A DNA stretch of 64,000 nucleotides, taken from the NCBI GenBank assembly GCA_015956445.1, contig WIUZ02000011.1, positions 1-64,000 on the forward strand. Direction: 5' to 3'. Made by a program: the position numbers and the translations under genes. The notes beneath the pieces were generated by a model. The model saw only the letters and a program-made list of their open reading frames with translations. It did no database searches and was not told where the DNA came from. Below, piece after piece: positions 12,601 through 22,507 of this stretch (the stretch's first letter is position 1; every line of letters starts with the position of its first letter). This DNA comes from Thelephora terrestris. Taxonomy: Eukaryota > Basidiomycota > Agaricomycetes > Thelephorales > Thelephoraceae.

Positions 12601-14544
12601 CCTGTTAAGACTCGGAGGCCTCAGCGTGAGCGAAAGGTACCGGCCAAGCCCGGCAATGTTTACGGTAGTAAGCATCCGGTAGAGATAATTAAATCTACCC
12701 GGCGTATGAAGGATTGGAAGAAGGTTGTCGGAGATTTTTCCGTAGCACCTAGGCGCGGGCGGAGTTCAGGAGCAATTCCCGGACCTAGCACGCAGCCACT
12801 TCCTGAGAGAGAATCCTCCGCTGAGGAAGAGACCGAAGCGGCGTCAGAATCCGAAGATGAGGTTGAGAAGTCCGTTGAACCATCCGGATTCACCACCCCT
12901 GAGGAAGACACTGACGCCCTTCTAGCTAGGCTATGCCGGGAAGGGGGAGTAGAACTCCAAAACCTCTTAATTTCGAAAGCCGTCTCACCAACCGCCAACG
13001 AAAAAACTCCAAAAGAATGGAAATACCGAGACATCGCCACACTACCACAGGCAGAGCTCGAGGAATGGAGGACAGCCTGCAACGAAGAGTTGGAAGCTCT
13101 TCGCAGGCGCAAAGTATACGACCTGGTAGAGCGCCCCCGAGGCCGCAAAGTTATCAAAAACCGCTGGGTATTCGACCAGAAACCAGATGGTCGCAAGAAA
13201 GCCCGCTTAGTAGCAAAAGGCTTCTCACAGGTTGAGGGAATGGACTACGATGCCGTGTTCTCCCCCGTTGTCCGATTCGAGACAGTGCGCCTAATATTTG
13301 CAATGGCCGCCCTCGGAGGATGGGTCCTCAAAGGACTCGATGTTCGAAACGCGTACCTATACGGCGAACTCGACGAGGAAATATACATGGAACAACCAGA
13401 GGGATTCGTAGCTCCAGGAAAAGAGACTCATGTTCTCCGCTTAAAGCGTGCCCTCTACGGACTGAAACAAGCCGGGCTCGCATGGTGGCGAGCCCTGAAA
13501 CGGTCCATGGAAAAGCTCGGATTTAAATCCTTGAGCTCAGATGCTGGGATCTTCATCTACCAGGATAAAGATGGAAGATTCGTGATCGCGTTAATCTACG
13601 TAGACGATGCCATCTTTACCGGACCCCACACAGCGCTTACGGAGCAGCTCAAGGGGGAGTTTATGAAGATATGGGAAACCAGGGATTTAGGGGACCTAAC
13701 CGATTTCCTCCGCATGAGGATCACCCGACATGGCAGCAAAATCTCCATAGATCAATGCGCCTACCTTCAAACGGTCCTTGAGCGATGTGGAATGCAAAAT
13801 GCTAAAGTCGCAGCAACCCCTCTCCCGGCCGGGTATGTGCCGACTCCGTCGACAGAGGTAGCATGCCCGGAAAGACGAAGCAGGTTCCAAACCATAATTG
13901 GTTCCTTACTATACCTCATGCTGGGTACCCGACCAGATATCGCCTTTGCGGTTACCAAACTTGCGCAATATGCTGCAAACCCATCAAAAGAGCACGTCGA
14001 GAAAGCGCTGTATATCTGCCGCTATTTAATCGGGACTTCCAAATATCGATTAACCTACGACGGAGATTCACGGGAAGGTATCTCAGCCTGTACCGACTCA
14101 GACTGGGCTTCAGACCCCACTCAGAGACGATCCCAAAGTGGATACTTTGTCCGAATGGCAAAAGGGCTCATCTCATGGACCTCAAGAGCGCAGAAAACCA
14201 TTGCACTGTCGTCCACTGAGGCTGAATACATGGCGCTCTCCGATTGTAGCCGCCAAGTAGTCTGGATGCATACCCTTCTGGGGGAGCTCGGCTATGACCT
14301 TAAAGCCATCCCAATCTGCGGAGATAACCAAGGCTCGATCTTTATCGCCTCAAACCCGGTCACTGAAAAGAGGTCGAAACACATCGACATCCGCTATCAT
14401 TATATTCGCGAAGTCATCAATGATGGACGCGTGGTAGTATATTTCATTCCCGGAGATGACAATCCCGCGGATCTCCTGACAAAGAACCTTGGAGTCGTCA
14501 AACTCAGAAAATTTAGAGATGCCTTAGGCCTTGAATTCTTCTGA
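9655..14544 (+). CDS. copia Gag-Pol polyprotein
   Basis: One uninterrupted ORF of 1629 codons. Parts in order: a Gag-like N-terminal region (to about residue 230) followed by a Gln/Gly/Arg-rich segment; an aspartic protease with the DSGA motif near residue 450; a GAG-pre-integrase segment (MHRRLAHP); an integrase core; a Pro/Ser-rich linker; a copia reverse transcriptase with YVDDA; and RNase H with the SSTEAEYMAL stretch. The order protease-integrase-RT-RNase H defines the Ty1/copia superfamily. Encoding everything in one frame is common in fungal copia elements. Confidence 0.95.
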   Translation: MSSQLTSLVPVLEGPNYQRWAPAVRSFLMAQGQWRLMKKGKPTKTVRPYVAAVPATDDAEEIPAQEGSEDIDEDALEAWEENNSKALGNIFLRLSPDIQAKHKSEEDAWALYQAIDAEYGKPGVMGIYSEFKSALDVQIPGNADPIPAIDKIMAHFGRLAEANAAVPDFIKAMMILSRMPPAYDYLAQILCQADDIGKVQIDELRKMVKLAWEQKSSSRRSGQQAQKLSNVQRAPGNPNFQQQQQQHDGSQPQGQGRGRNRRGQRGGRGRFQQQAQQTDESQAPPPPQPPIPSSSNISVSDYGFASMAAFPIRHPPVHRQGTGAPSFYPSVQEARDLAARISVKPSIETLKRLERSYEQTIDPRPRKKARTPPGEDEVSLGWSDDEMDVVSPASVAGPSGLGGRYETNLVLSDETNDSTAPEDVHNSSVVASKYICFTLSAPSETEAVWMLDSGASRHFTFDINDFVEYEAIESIPLRTATSFTTIIGKGTVILYISEKAIRLSPVYHVPTISHRLLSLGQFLKSGLFSRGSAREISLYEEETEFLTFHPRTEDDSIYVIKTLLGAQLTAAKIETIYSADFEIMHRRLAHPSKEVIQKAGKHVKDFPHVEIPKEHLCTGCAQGKMTNKTFPPSNTRASAPFELIHSDLKTFPIESYRKYKYSIVFYDDYTSHAWTMSLRTKDAALMATRHFLAMVETKYQKKVRRWMSDAGGEYTSLTFTTMLKEKGIEILQSIPHAHQQNGRAERIIRTLMDKAESMRLQACLPQSWWEFALDHATHVYNRTPNRRLNWQTPFQLLNGSKPSIDHLRVFGCGAYVFIPEEVRINKLAPRSELMTYLGTHPGGKGWIFMRGPNNIIFSAAQATFDELHFPKCPTASIRRNTRLQSTAPPLPSHHCHKDGDCQCPLPGGQEEDDAAPSARPKPTPKPSSKGKERAIEPTPRPQTPVQSRAPSPEPPRSPTPSSSSDSGPEDALPAPPTIMPPSPVKTRRPQRERKVPAKPGNVYGSKHPVEIIKSTRRMKDWKKVVGDFSVAPRRGRSSGAIPGPSTQPLPERESSAEEETEAASESEDEVEKSVEPSGFTTPEEDTDALLARLCREGGVELQNLLISKAVSPTANEKTPKEWKYRDIATLPQAELEEWRTACNEELEALRRRKVYDLVERPRGRKVIKNRWVFDQKPDGRKKARLVAKGFSQVEGMDYDAVFSPVVRFETVRLIFAMAALGGWVLKGLDVRNAYLYGELDEEIYMEQPEGFVAPGKETHVLRLKRALYGLKQAGLAWWRALKRSMEKLGFKSLSSDAGIFIYQDKDGRFVIALIYVDDAIFTGPHTALTEQLKGEFMKIWETRDLGDLTDFLRMRITRHGSKISIDQCAYLQTVLERCGMQNAKVAATPLPAGYVPTPSTEVACPERRSRFQTIIGSLLYLMLGTRPDIAFAVTKLAQYAANPSKEHVEKALYICRYLIGTSKYRLTYDGDSREGISACTDSDWASDPTQRRSQSGYFVRMAKGLISWTSRAQKTIALSSTEAEYMALSDCSRQVVWMHTLLGELGYDLKAIPICGDNQGSIFIASNPVTEKRSKHIDIRYHYIREVINDGRVVVYFIPGDDNPADLLTKNLGVVKLRKFRDALGLEFF

Positions 14545-14620
14545 GCACACACCTTCAACTTACTACAGTCCAGTTCCCACCAATGAAGTTATACAGGGAG
14601 CTGTACTTAGTAAGGGGGAG

Positions 14621-14974
14621 TGTTGAACCGAAGGTCTGTGCCCGGCAAACGGGTCAACCGGCTCTACCGCTTTGAGCGAGAGCCGATGCCGGAGAGCGCT
14701 GAATAAGCGACCCGAAGGGACGGAGTCACATCAGTGACCCGATCGATCGGTATAACGCGCGCGTGCCTTAAGCCGCCGCACGGACCATGTATCAGTCACA
14801 CTGTATAGATGTGACGATAATAGAGTAGATAGTATATATACCCCTCATGTGTCCATAGATCAATCAATCGCTTCTCTCTCTCTCTCCCCCACTTGCACTA
14901 CTATATCTTCTCCTCTCAGGTAAGAACTAGAGTACGCCATGTAGTAGTATAGAATATACTCTACCTGCTCAACA
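14621..14974 (+). repeat. 3' LTR of the copia element
   Basis: 354 bp matching 8890-9243 with one visible difference. It is followed at once by the second copy of the ACCCC target duplication. Confidence 0.95.
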
Positions 14975-16133
14975 ACCCCTTCCCCAATGGCATCATCAGT
15001 CAAATCAGAGCCCGTGAAGATATGGCGGCTGCGTTCAGGACATTTCCCATGATCTCTGAATACTCCCTCGACGTGAGATCTTGTAAGTAAAGCTGCTCAC
15101 TTGTCGCCACTTGAACTGACTCTTACCTCCCCTGCACTCTAGTCGAGGAGCATCGCCAGAACCTCGGGACCCTTGTAGGTTTCCTCTCATCAATTTTAAT
15201 CGACGTACTGACTGCTCTCTTCAGGCTATGAAGGGTGCACGTAGCCACCGTGGAAGGTTCAAAACAGCAGTCTTGAAGGCCCTATATGAAACGAAGGAGT
15301 TTGGAATCACCCCCAAGACCTCTGCCACGAGCGTTGCTAGTCGAGTGGAAGCACTTTTGCGTCACGACCGCTTCCTCGATGCCACCATTCCTGTGAGTGC
15401 ATCCCATCATCGCTTTAACAAACTAACCAATCACATTCATAGAGTGCCTCCTTACGTGTACCTGGCAGTTCAATGTACAAGTCGCCCATATTGAAGAAAG
15501 CAGTTCAGATCCTCTACACGACTGAACCATGGTACACCGCCATCTCACAGCCATGGTTTACGGACATTGAAGACTCCGAACAATCATTCAAGATGTCCCC
15601 TCCAGCCGGGTTTGTTGCGTTTGCTGCGTGTGCAGTAAGTGGGCCTAATTTCCTGATGTGCCTTACTGATCTCTGGTATTTTTAGTTCCACAATGTCCTC
15701 GATTCACTTGCTTCTGGCACGGAAGAAACTGTCCAGTTCAGAGAAGACACATACTCGCCCATCTACGAACGTCTTCTCGAGTTGGTCAAAGCTGACATGG
15801 ATGATTTCCACACAGGGTTGGTCGTCTCTGCCAACATTCAAGCCTTCATTGTGGAGATCACCATCTGACCCCTCCTGCCCCTGGGCAATCCATCTCGTGT
15901 TTCGCTCTCTGTGTCCCCCGTCTTGTTTTCGCTGTGCCCTGAGGGCCCCTTTACCCACGAGTAGTACCATTTTACCGAGGTACCACCCGTCGCCTTTATT
16001 GTTGATCAATACATTGGTTTCCCGTTCTCCCTACGCTCTACCCTACTGAGTTCAGAACTGAGCACTAGTACTGATTTCCGTGGGAAGGAACCCATGGACT
16101 CCACCCCATCAAATCTCGCATACCATCCACATC

Positions 16134-16297
16134 GCGTACCACCGACCACCGCGTGTCTCCAAGTTCACCATTGCGTACCACCAAAACATCGCGTACCACA
16201 ATAAATCATCATAAGTCATCGCGTACCAACTTTAGCCGCCGCGTACCATGAAGGTACCCGAATGGTGCTATCTAAGTCGGGTACCCCCGGGTACCGT
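16134..16297 (+). repeat. Subterminal boxes, right end
   Basis: GCGTACCA occurs five times (16134, 16173, 16191, 16221, 16241), usually preceded by ATC or similar, and GGTACC-type boxes follow near 16252, 16279 and 16289. Together with 3848-3877 they form the two subterminal clusters of the Plavaka element. Confidence 0.5.
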
Positions 16298-16311
16298 CGC
16301 GTGCAGGCGGT

Positions 16312-16325
16312 CGATTTTGCTGATG
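16312..16325 (-). repeat. Right terminal inverted repeat of the Plavaka element
   Basis: Reverse complement of the left repeat, 14 of 14 bases. Confidence 0.55.
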
Positions 16326-19300
16326 TGTTTTCCATCCGCGGGCTCAAGAAACAACCATCCGGCGTGATATTTTTTTTGCAGGCCTTGGAAATTTGGGCTG
16401 ATATTCGGATAGTAGCTGACGAATTGAGGTCGCAGACTTGACTAGATACAGTCGTTATTGTAGCTCGTAGCCGTAGCCATCGGAGAAGCATGTGGCTAGA
16501 AACCTGGGGCTTCCACCAACCGCCCACTCGATTCCGGTTGGATCGATATCCCGGTTCCGCGAGGAACTTCGAGGAACACTATAAGTTGGCTACGAAACAT
16601 TGCGGTGGTCGTATCTCCTGACAGCTTCTTCTCATCGTCTCAGGTAATTATCACGGTACCTTTGGAAACCCCATCCCTCCCCCTGCCCACCGCAACAAGG
16701 GCGTCAGCGCTCTTTGGTAATGGCACAAAGAAAGCAACGGCTATGAATGAATCCATTAGACGTGGTAGCAGAGAGAAAAGTTGTCGCCTGCTGTTTCCAA
16801 ACCCATTCCATTGTCTTCCACTCATACTTCATCATTAAGCAGAGCCGGTAAATATCCACCTGCATAGCCGCAGAATCGCGTGTGTGAGACAACAAAAACG
16901 TTCCACATCGCACAGTATAACCCCTTTGAAAGAAAATGCATCACTTGGATGCATACACATTTTGATGGGGGGGGGGGGTTACTCCAGGGAGTGGGGGTTA
17001 GCGGAGAGAGCTTATCCATGGGCACCTATCGTGAAGTCATCACGAAGGTCTAGAACGAACTCTGAGAGAGTAGAACTCACAATGGATCTCCATCTCCGCA
17101 GCCAGCCGCCCGGCTTTTAGAAGTAGGTGATGAAGAATCAGGGGAAGACAACGCAAATCGGCCCGAGGCCTCCAAGTGTCACCAAAACTCATCGGTGTGG
17201 AGAAGGCGCTTCTGAAATCCGCTGTGCCTGTGTCGTATAGATATAAGATAGAAGCACCTAGAAAAGACGCTGCTCTTGGAAAGTCCCGGGTCTTACGGCG
17301 ACAAGCCCGGAAGATCCCCGCGTAACTTTCAAACGCAGCCCCGAATAGAATTTTCCCCAGTGGGACTTAAAAGGCCGAGAAAAGGTTAACGACCGTTGGA
17401 CGAGCGGGTAGTGGAAGGGGGGGACGCACAGAGGATTCCATGTGACTGGAATCTATAAAGAACGTAATTCGACGGTAGCTCGAAGCCAACATGCAGGACG
17501 ACGCTGAGTCGGTACAATCAACTCACACGACAAAACAACGAAGTCCGGGATCAGCGAGCAACACTTCATAGCGCTCCGACAAGTTTTGGCCCCCGAAACC
17601 GCGGCATTGGCGAAATTAACCTTGTTCGCCTAAGTCAATACAAACCTAGTTATTCACGGATTGACCCGCAAGTTCCGGTGGATGAGGGCGAAGAAATATG
17701 GTGAACATAGGATAGGAGAAGGGTGGACCTTCGAAATGACGAATGCGGAGCTGCGCACGAGGGTAGGCAACACACATATTTGGATTCTGTTGACTCGGAG
17801 GCCGGTGTAACACTCCTGACGGGCATTACATCATTAGACGTCTTGAAGGCACCTGAATCAGCTTTATCGCCTGGCCATCCGCACCGAGCCGCGCTTGATG
17901 TCGATATTATCACCTTTTGGCTGTTTTAAGGTCGAGTCCTGTAGATTGTGTTCCACTCAAGGCGGCTTGACTGGAGTACAAAGCAGTCGTCGCAGGGGCC
18001 GTTTTCCACCATAAATGCCCCAAGCCTTGCCGCTGGGCATCCAGGCGGAACATTGCATCGATTCAGACGGTCGTGGCCGTACGCATATGTTGTGAGGTGG
18101 GAGAGGAAATTCGTGAGGCCACTGTATTTCTTCCAACTGTGAGGTGTGAGAGTGCGCGTGGAGCGTGTCTCCGTTGAGTTGATGACCGGAGACTCGATCA
18201 TCTCGCGAACCTAGGGCAACCCAAGCTCGTCGAATTCGATATCGAGTGCTCAAGAAAACACTCACGATTCTCAAAACCGAGCGACTCCACCGCGGGTGAG
18301 CCACAGTTCCGGCCCTGAACTGTGTTATTTGACTCAAGATTTGGAATTGAATATCACACGAGGGTATTGAAACGAAGATCCGTCGGGGACGGCTTGGGTA
18401 TGGTCTGAGTGTGGTGGGAAACCTATGAGATTCCCGGGGTTGAAAACTGCTAAGTAAAGTCCTAGATGATCATTCAATCCTTTTCAGCTTGAGAAGACGG
18501 GAGATGTCAAGGACCGGGGCTCGGGCCGAACGCGTCGAGCCCGTCACAACTGACCGTGAGATGGGTCTTTCATGTCCGACTGTGCTCTCCGCTAACCTCG
18601 GGTTCTGAATGTGCTCTTATCCTTTCCTATCCATTGCGCCTAGATGCAATTGTACAGTGACGACGTCATGAGAAGATCTCGGCCTCAAGTCAATCAACCC
18701 CAGATCAATGATGCACCAGACATTGATTCTGGGCAGCGATAGCGCGAGGGTAAGAGCGGCTTTTGAGTGTAACATTGCGGGCGTTCTGCCCTAAGAGCCG
18801 CAGTGACTTCTAGTGATCTACGGTGGCGGGAACCACACGAGAGTACATCATCGACCACGCCCAGTGTTAGCTTTACATCAGTTGGCGGGGGAAAGGCTTC
18901 CTGCTCTGAACTTGAGGGCAGACCCGGCCTCGTTGGCGAGGATTTCAGTCCCAGGGCGCGATGACGTCGGTGGTCGTAGATGTGTTCAAGCTTTCCATCA
19001 AATGCCTTTGGGTGCTCTCAACAGACAAGCTGCAATACATTGGTCCTGGCGTTTATACGTTTATTGTTGAAGAGTGAGCCAGGAATGAGACCAGTCGTAG
19101 AACCGAGGTCACCGTGCAGCTCTGGAATGGTTTGAACCGAACTTCACGGAGTTCATAAGACACAAAAGCCACGAGAGTGGTGTCGAATGAAGCTAGAGCA
19201 AGTTTCAATCCCCGGATGCGCGCACCGGCTCAGGTTTGTTTCTCAAGGCGGAGTTGACATCGAAGGTTCCTGTCTCGGACGCCACGGTGGTCGTGTAATT

Positions 19301-19800
19301 ACGCGTGGGAAAAATCCACTCATCCTCCTGTTCCGTTCTTCCCGCAGTAAATGCCAGCAGAGGTCAGGTCACTCGGGCGGTGGACATCGGTGGAGATATC
19401 AAAGTCAGGACCCTCGCGAACGAGCAGGCCAAATCCAAGTTCGTGACCGAGCATGCTCACTCGCGTCCGGGTGAAGCCATGTTAGAAGGGCGCGGACCTC
19501 GCCTCAATCCCGGTCTCGCGATGTCATTGTGTCGGGTTCGTTTATCTCAGCGATATGGCTCCCCAGTCCGTACAGTGGGTCCTCCTGTCCCAGGTTGCTG
19601 CCAATGAACTCCAAGTGATCGTGTCGATCAATAGAACGCTGGTAAGTGATCCACTTGTCACGGCTCGTTTGCAGTCAATCTGGCACCGGCTCATCCTTCT
19701 CCAACAAGCTAACGGTGGTATCTGTAGACTGAGAAAGGTACAATCACTGATGCGGGGCCAACGTTGGGTTTACATGTGGAGGATCCCCTTGCACCTTGAA
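16326..19800. other. Long stretch without a convincing gene
   Basis: About 3.5 kb with only short, unrelated frames on both strands. It contains a run of G at about 16967-16978. Segments near 18840-18960 and 19370-19470 look slightly coding-like but do not splice into one frame and match no family I know. It may hold regulatory DNA, a noncoding transcript or old mobile-element debris. Confidence 0.4.
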
Positions 19801-19810
19801 GATCTCACAA

Positions 19811-19817
19811 TATAAAA
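19811..19817 (+). promoter_or_regulatory. TATA box of the MFS transporter gene
   Basis: TATAAAA lies about 115 bp before the chosen start codon of the transporter, followed by a C/T-rich stretch. Inferred from sequence and spacing. Confidence 0.5.
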
Positions 19818-19932
19818 ACCTTGGCAAGGCCCACTCAGAAATCCCCAACGAGCTCAATTGTCTCCTCGCACAACAAGGAAAAGCTCGTCCACTTCCTGCC
19901 AAGCCGCCGTATAGAGGTTGCACCCCGCAAGG

Positions 19933-21809
19933 ATGACAACCAACACCTCTCGAAGTCAGTCCGTTCCTATCCTACTGTCGTCCGCTAACGAGTTTCTTCA
20001 AACAGCAACCTTACAAGGGGATTCCTCCTTCTTGGAGAAGCAGTCTCACCTTCACTCTTCGGCCTCGTCGGCTGTTGATCGCGTCCCTTACAAAGTTCGC
20101 TTTGCCCACATTGATGAGCGCAAGGTTATGACCAAGATCGACCTCCGGGTCATTCCCGTTCTCACCTTGCTCTACCTACTTGCCTTCTTGGATCGGGTCA
20201 ACATTTCCAACGCCGCCATCTTTGGTCTCAAGGAAGACTTGCACCTCCACGGTACCCAGTATAACACCGCCCTCGTCATCTTGTAAGTTCCCGCCCACTC
20301 CCTGTATTCACTCAGCAGATGCTGAAGACGATGACAGCTTCGTTCCTTATGTCCTGTTCGAAATCCCCTCCAATTTCCTCTTGAGGAAGTTCAGCCCTCA
20401 CGTCTGGTGTGAGTTTCAATCTCTCTCATTGTATGGCATGATCTCACGATGCGTTCAGTGTCGATAATGATGTTCGGTTTCGGGCTCGTCACCGTCACAC
20501 AAGGACTCGTCCAGAACTTGGGTGGCCTCCTTACTACTCGCTTCTTTTTGGGAGTCTGTGAGGCTACCATGTTCCCAGGCTGCTCCTACCTCATTGCAAT
20601 GTCGGTGTTTTGCCTTTCCGAACTATTATTCCGAATTTATAATCTACTTCTCTTGATAGGTGGTACAAGCGTGATGAAATCCAGAAACGGTACTCCTTGT
20701 TCTTCGCGTCCAGTTCCTTGGCCGGTGCTTTCGGTGGTCTGCTTGCCACCGCCATTGGCAAGATGGACGGTGTCGCTGGCTACCGGGCCTGGCGATGGAT
20801 TTTCTTACTCGGTACTACCCTTCCTCTAGATAGTTGGGCGGTGCTGACTTGTACATTACAGAGGGTACCCTTACCTGTCTCGTTGGCATCGCCATGTGGT
20901 GGCTTGTTGCCGACTTCCCTGAGACCGTCACCTGGTTGACCGACGAGGAAAAGGCTTTCGTCAAGGCCCGTCTGGAGGAGGATGTCGGTGATTCTGGTCT
21001 CGATCGCAAGCCCACCTTCAAGGAAATCATCAGGGTATTCAAGGATTGTGAGTCCAAATCTCTGGCCTCCTTCTGTGCCGACACTGATCGTCGCGGTTTT
21101 AGTCCGTGTCGTCGCTGGTGCTTTCATGTACCTCGGATTCGTCGTCCCTGCCTACTCCTACGCCTACTTCTCTCCCACCATCATCAAGTCCTTCGGTTAC
21201 AGCGCGATCAGGACCCAGCTCTTATCCGTCCCCCCCTGGGCATGCTCCTTCGTCTTCGCCATGATCGTCGCCACTTTCTCTGATCTCATAAAGCACCGTT
21301 TCCTTTTTGTCCTGTTGCCCCTGTTCGTCGCCCTTGCCGGATTCTCCACGCTTCTTGGCGTCAAGGACAACTACCACGTCGAATACGGCGCACTTTTCTT
21401 GGCCGTTTCAGGCGTCTACTCTGCCATGCCCGTCATCGTCTGCTGGTTCAACAGTAACTGTAAGCAGATGCCGTTCGTGATCGCGATCAAAAGTTAACCT
21501 GACCGCACCGCTCTTTCAGTGGCCGGACACTTGCGCCGTTCCGTCGGAACCGGTTGGCAAATCGGATTCGGTAACCTTGGAGGGTTCGTCGCCACTTTCA
21601 CGTTCTTGTCCGAAAGCAGTACTTTTTCGACCGGTTACTCCGTCTGCATCGGCTTCATCTGTCTTTCCTTCCTCGCCAACGTCATCTACTTTGTCGGTCT
21701 GGTGTTGGAGAACAGGAGGAGGGATTACTCTAACGAGGGTGCCGCGATCCCTGAAGATGAGAAGCGGCGTATGGGGGATTTGAACCCGGACTACCGCTAC
21801 ATGCTCTGA
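19933..21809 (+). CDS. MFS transporter, anion:cation symporter (Dal5/Tna1-like)
   Basis: Plasma-membrane importer of the ACS family, whose fungal members carry allantoate, nicotinate, pantothenate or related anions; the substrate here cannot be told. Seven exons: 19933-20282, 20338-20408, 20459-20600, 20660-20811, 20862-21047, 21103-21459 and 21520-21809. The joins keep frame and give 515 residues, a normal length. Motifs: FLDRVNISNA in TM1, FEIPSNFLLRKFSP in TM2, RFFLGVCEATMFPG in TM4, WYKRDEIQKRYSLFF with the loop charge pattern, and EEKAFVKARLEED in the central loop. About twelve hydrophobic segments are visible. ATG 19933 was chosen as the first ATG in frame with a cytosolic N-terminus of about 70 residues. 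A TATA box lies upstream. No pathway neighbours that would suggest the substrate are present. Confidence 0.9.
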
Positions 21810-22507
21810 CACCACTTTTACGGTTTACTTATTCTTTCTTCTTTGCTTCTAATCGGGCTCGCTTGCTAGATTGTGAGCTCAAAAGGTCATGCGGGTTTAT
21901 CTTTCTTGCTTCCTCCTTCGCAGTCGGGTGTTTGGGGCCTGTAGAAGGCTAACTGTTTCTTGTACTATCAAACCTCTGCTTCTCGTTCTCTCCTCCCACC
22001 AGTCTTACGCTACAATTTCACATCCTGTTTAGTAGCATCCGTGTCATGCGTAGATAACGACCCCCAATGAAAAAATGAAGCTGCTCGATGGAATTTCATT
22101 GGTATGTATATATCATGTGAGTATACGTGGGTTTGAAGATATGAAAGCCTTCAACGTAGTGGGGTCGTGATAGCCAGCTCAGATGGGCGATTTCCCATCG
22201 TCCCAGGGAAGCCCAGCAGAGTTTCAAACGCTGTAGCGCTGTTCAGGTGGCGTACCAAAACAGAACGCACGATCAGGTTCTCAACCCGGACAAGCGCTAA
22301 CCCAACGGAGCTCCGTGGGTTGGCTCGGCAAATTACGTCAGTCGGATTTCGGCTTTGATTTCGCATGTGATCACCGGGAACCCTCAAGGTTTCACCCGAA
22401 CGGGTACGAGTACCTCGAGTACCCGAGTACACTCCTGGCACGTCTTTGCGTATCGTCCAGGATCTCACGGCATCGCACAGACGCTTCACCTCTCCCATCC
22501 ACTACAG
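21810..22507. other. Intergenic region before mpo1
   Basis: Holds the transporter 3' UTR (T-rich) and the mpo1 upstream region. No gene or RNA recognised. Confidence 0.4.

Larger units (their letters stand above)
8890..14974 (+). mobile_element. Ty1/copia LTR retrotransposon, looks whole and young
   Basis: A full-length copia-type element inserted in the DUF6532 gene. It has two 354-bp LTRs that begin TGTTG and end CAACA and differ at one position that I could see, which points to a recent insertion. A 5-bp target duplication (ACCCC) flanks it at 8885-8889 and 14975-14979. A purine-rich tract lies just before the right LTR (14611-14620). Between the LTRs is a leader of about 410 bp and one long ORF. 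It looks whole; I saw no breaks. Confidence 0.95.
7737..15868 (+). pseudogene. DUF6532-domain gene of the Plavaka element, split by a copia insertion
   Basis: Starts at ATG 7737, which is preceded by a T-rich tract. The N-terminus is basic and Gly/Arg/Pro-rich (MPGPGRPRGGRAGS), followed by a long His/Pro/Gln-rich disordered region. The conserved domain begins at about 8810 (ARSWYPKPWQQLIDHA). It is cut at 8889 by the LTR element and continues at 14980 (PNGIISQIRARED, EEHRQNLGTL). Further exons begin near 15143, 15226, 15443 and 15686, each bordered by short GT..AG introns. The ending DDFHTGLVVSANIQAF with TGA at 15866-15868 looks natural. The domain resembles DUF6532, common in Agaricomycetes near mobile elements; its function is unknown to me. 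The intron after 8475 appears to use a GC donor. Lying inside the transposon and transcribed with the coiled-coil gene, it is probably an accessory gene of the element. Confidence 0.65.
3821..16325. mobile_element. Plavaka-type DNA transposon, with a nested copia element
   Basis: The outer boundaries are set by an inverted repeat: CATCAGCAAAATCG at 3821-3834 and its reverse complement at 16312-16325. Just inside both ends are clusters of GGTACC-type boxes, as expected for subterminal transposase-binding sites of CACTA-like elements. Inside are a transposase on the minus strand, a small coiled-coil gene and a DUF6532 gene on the plus strand. Without the copia insertion (8890 to 14979, counting one target-site copy) the element would be about 6.4 kb. 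No convincing target-site duplication was found beyond a possible 2-bp TG, so the outermost base pairs are uncertain. Plavaka elements are known as a CACTA-related group expanded in Agaricomycetes. Confidence 0.65.

Noticed and set aside
17926-18337. Overlapping frames on both strands as a gene
   Set aside because: Frames conflict, composition is not protein-like, and no family is matched.
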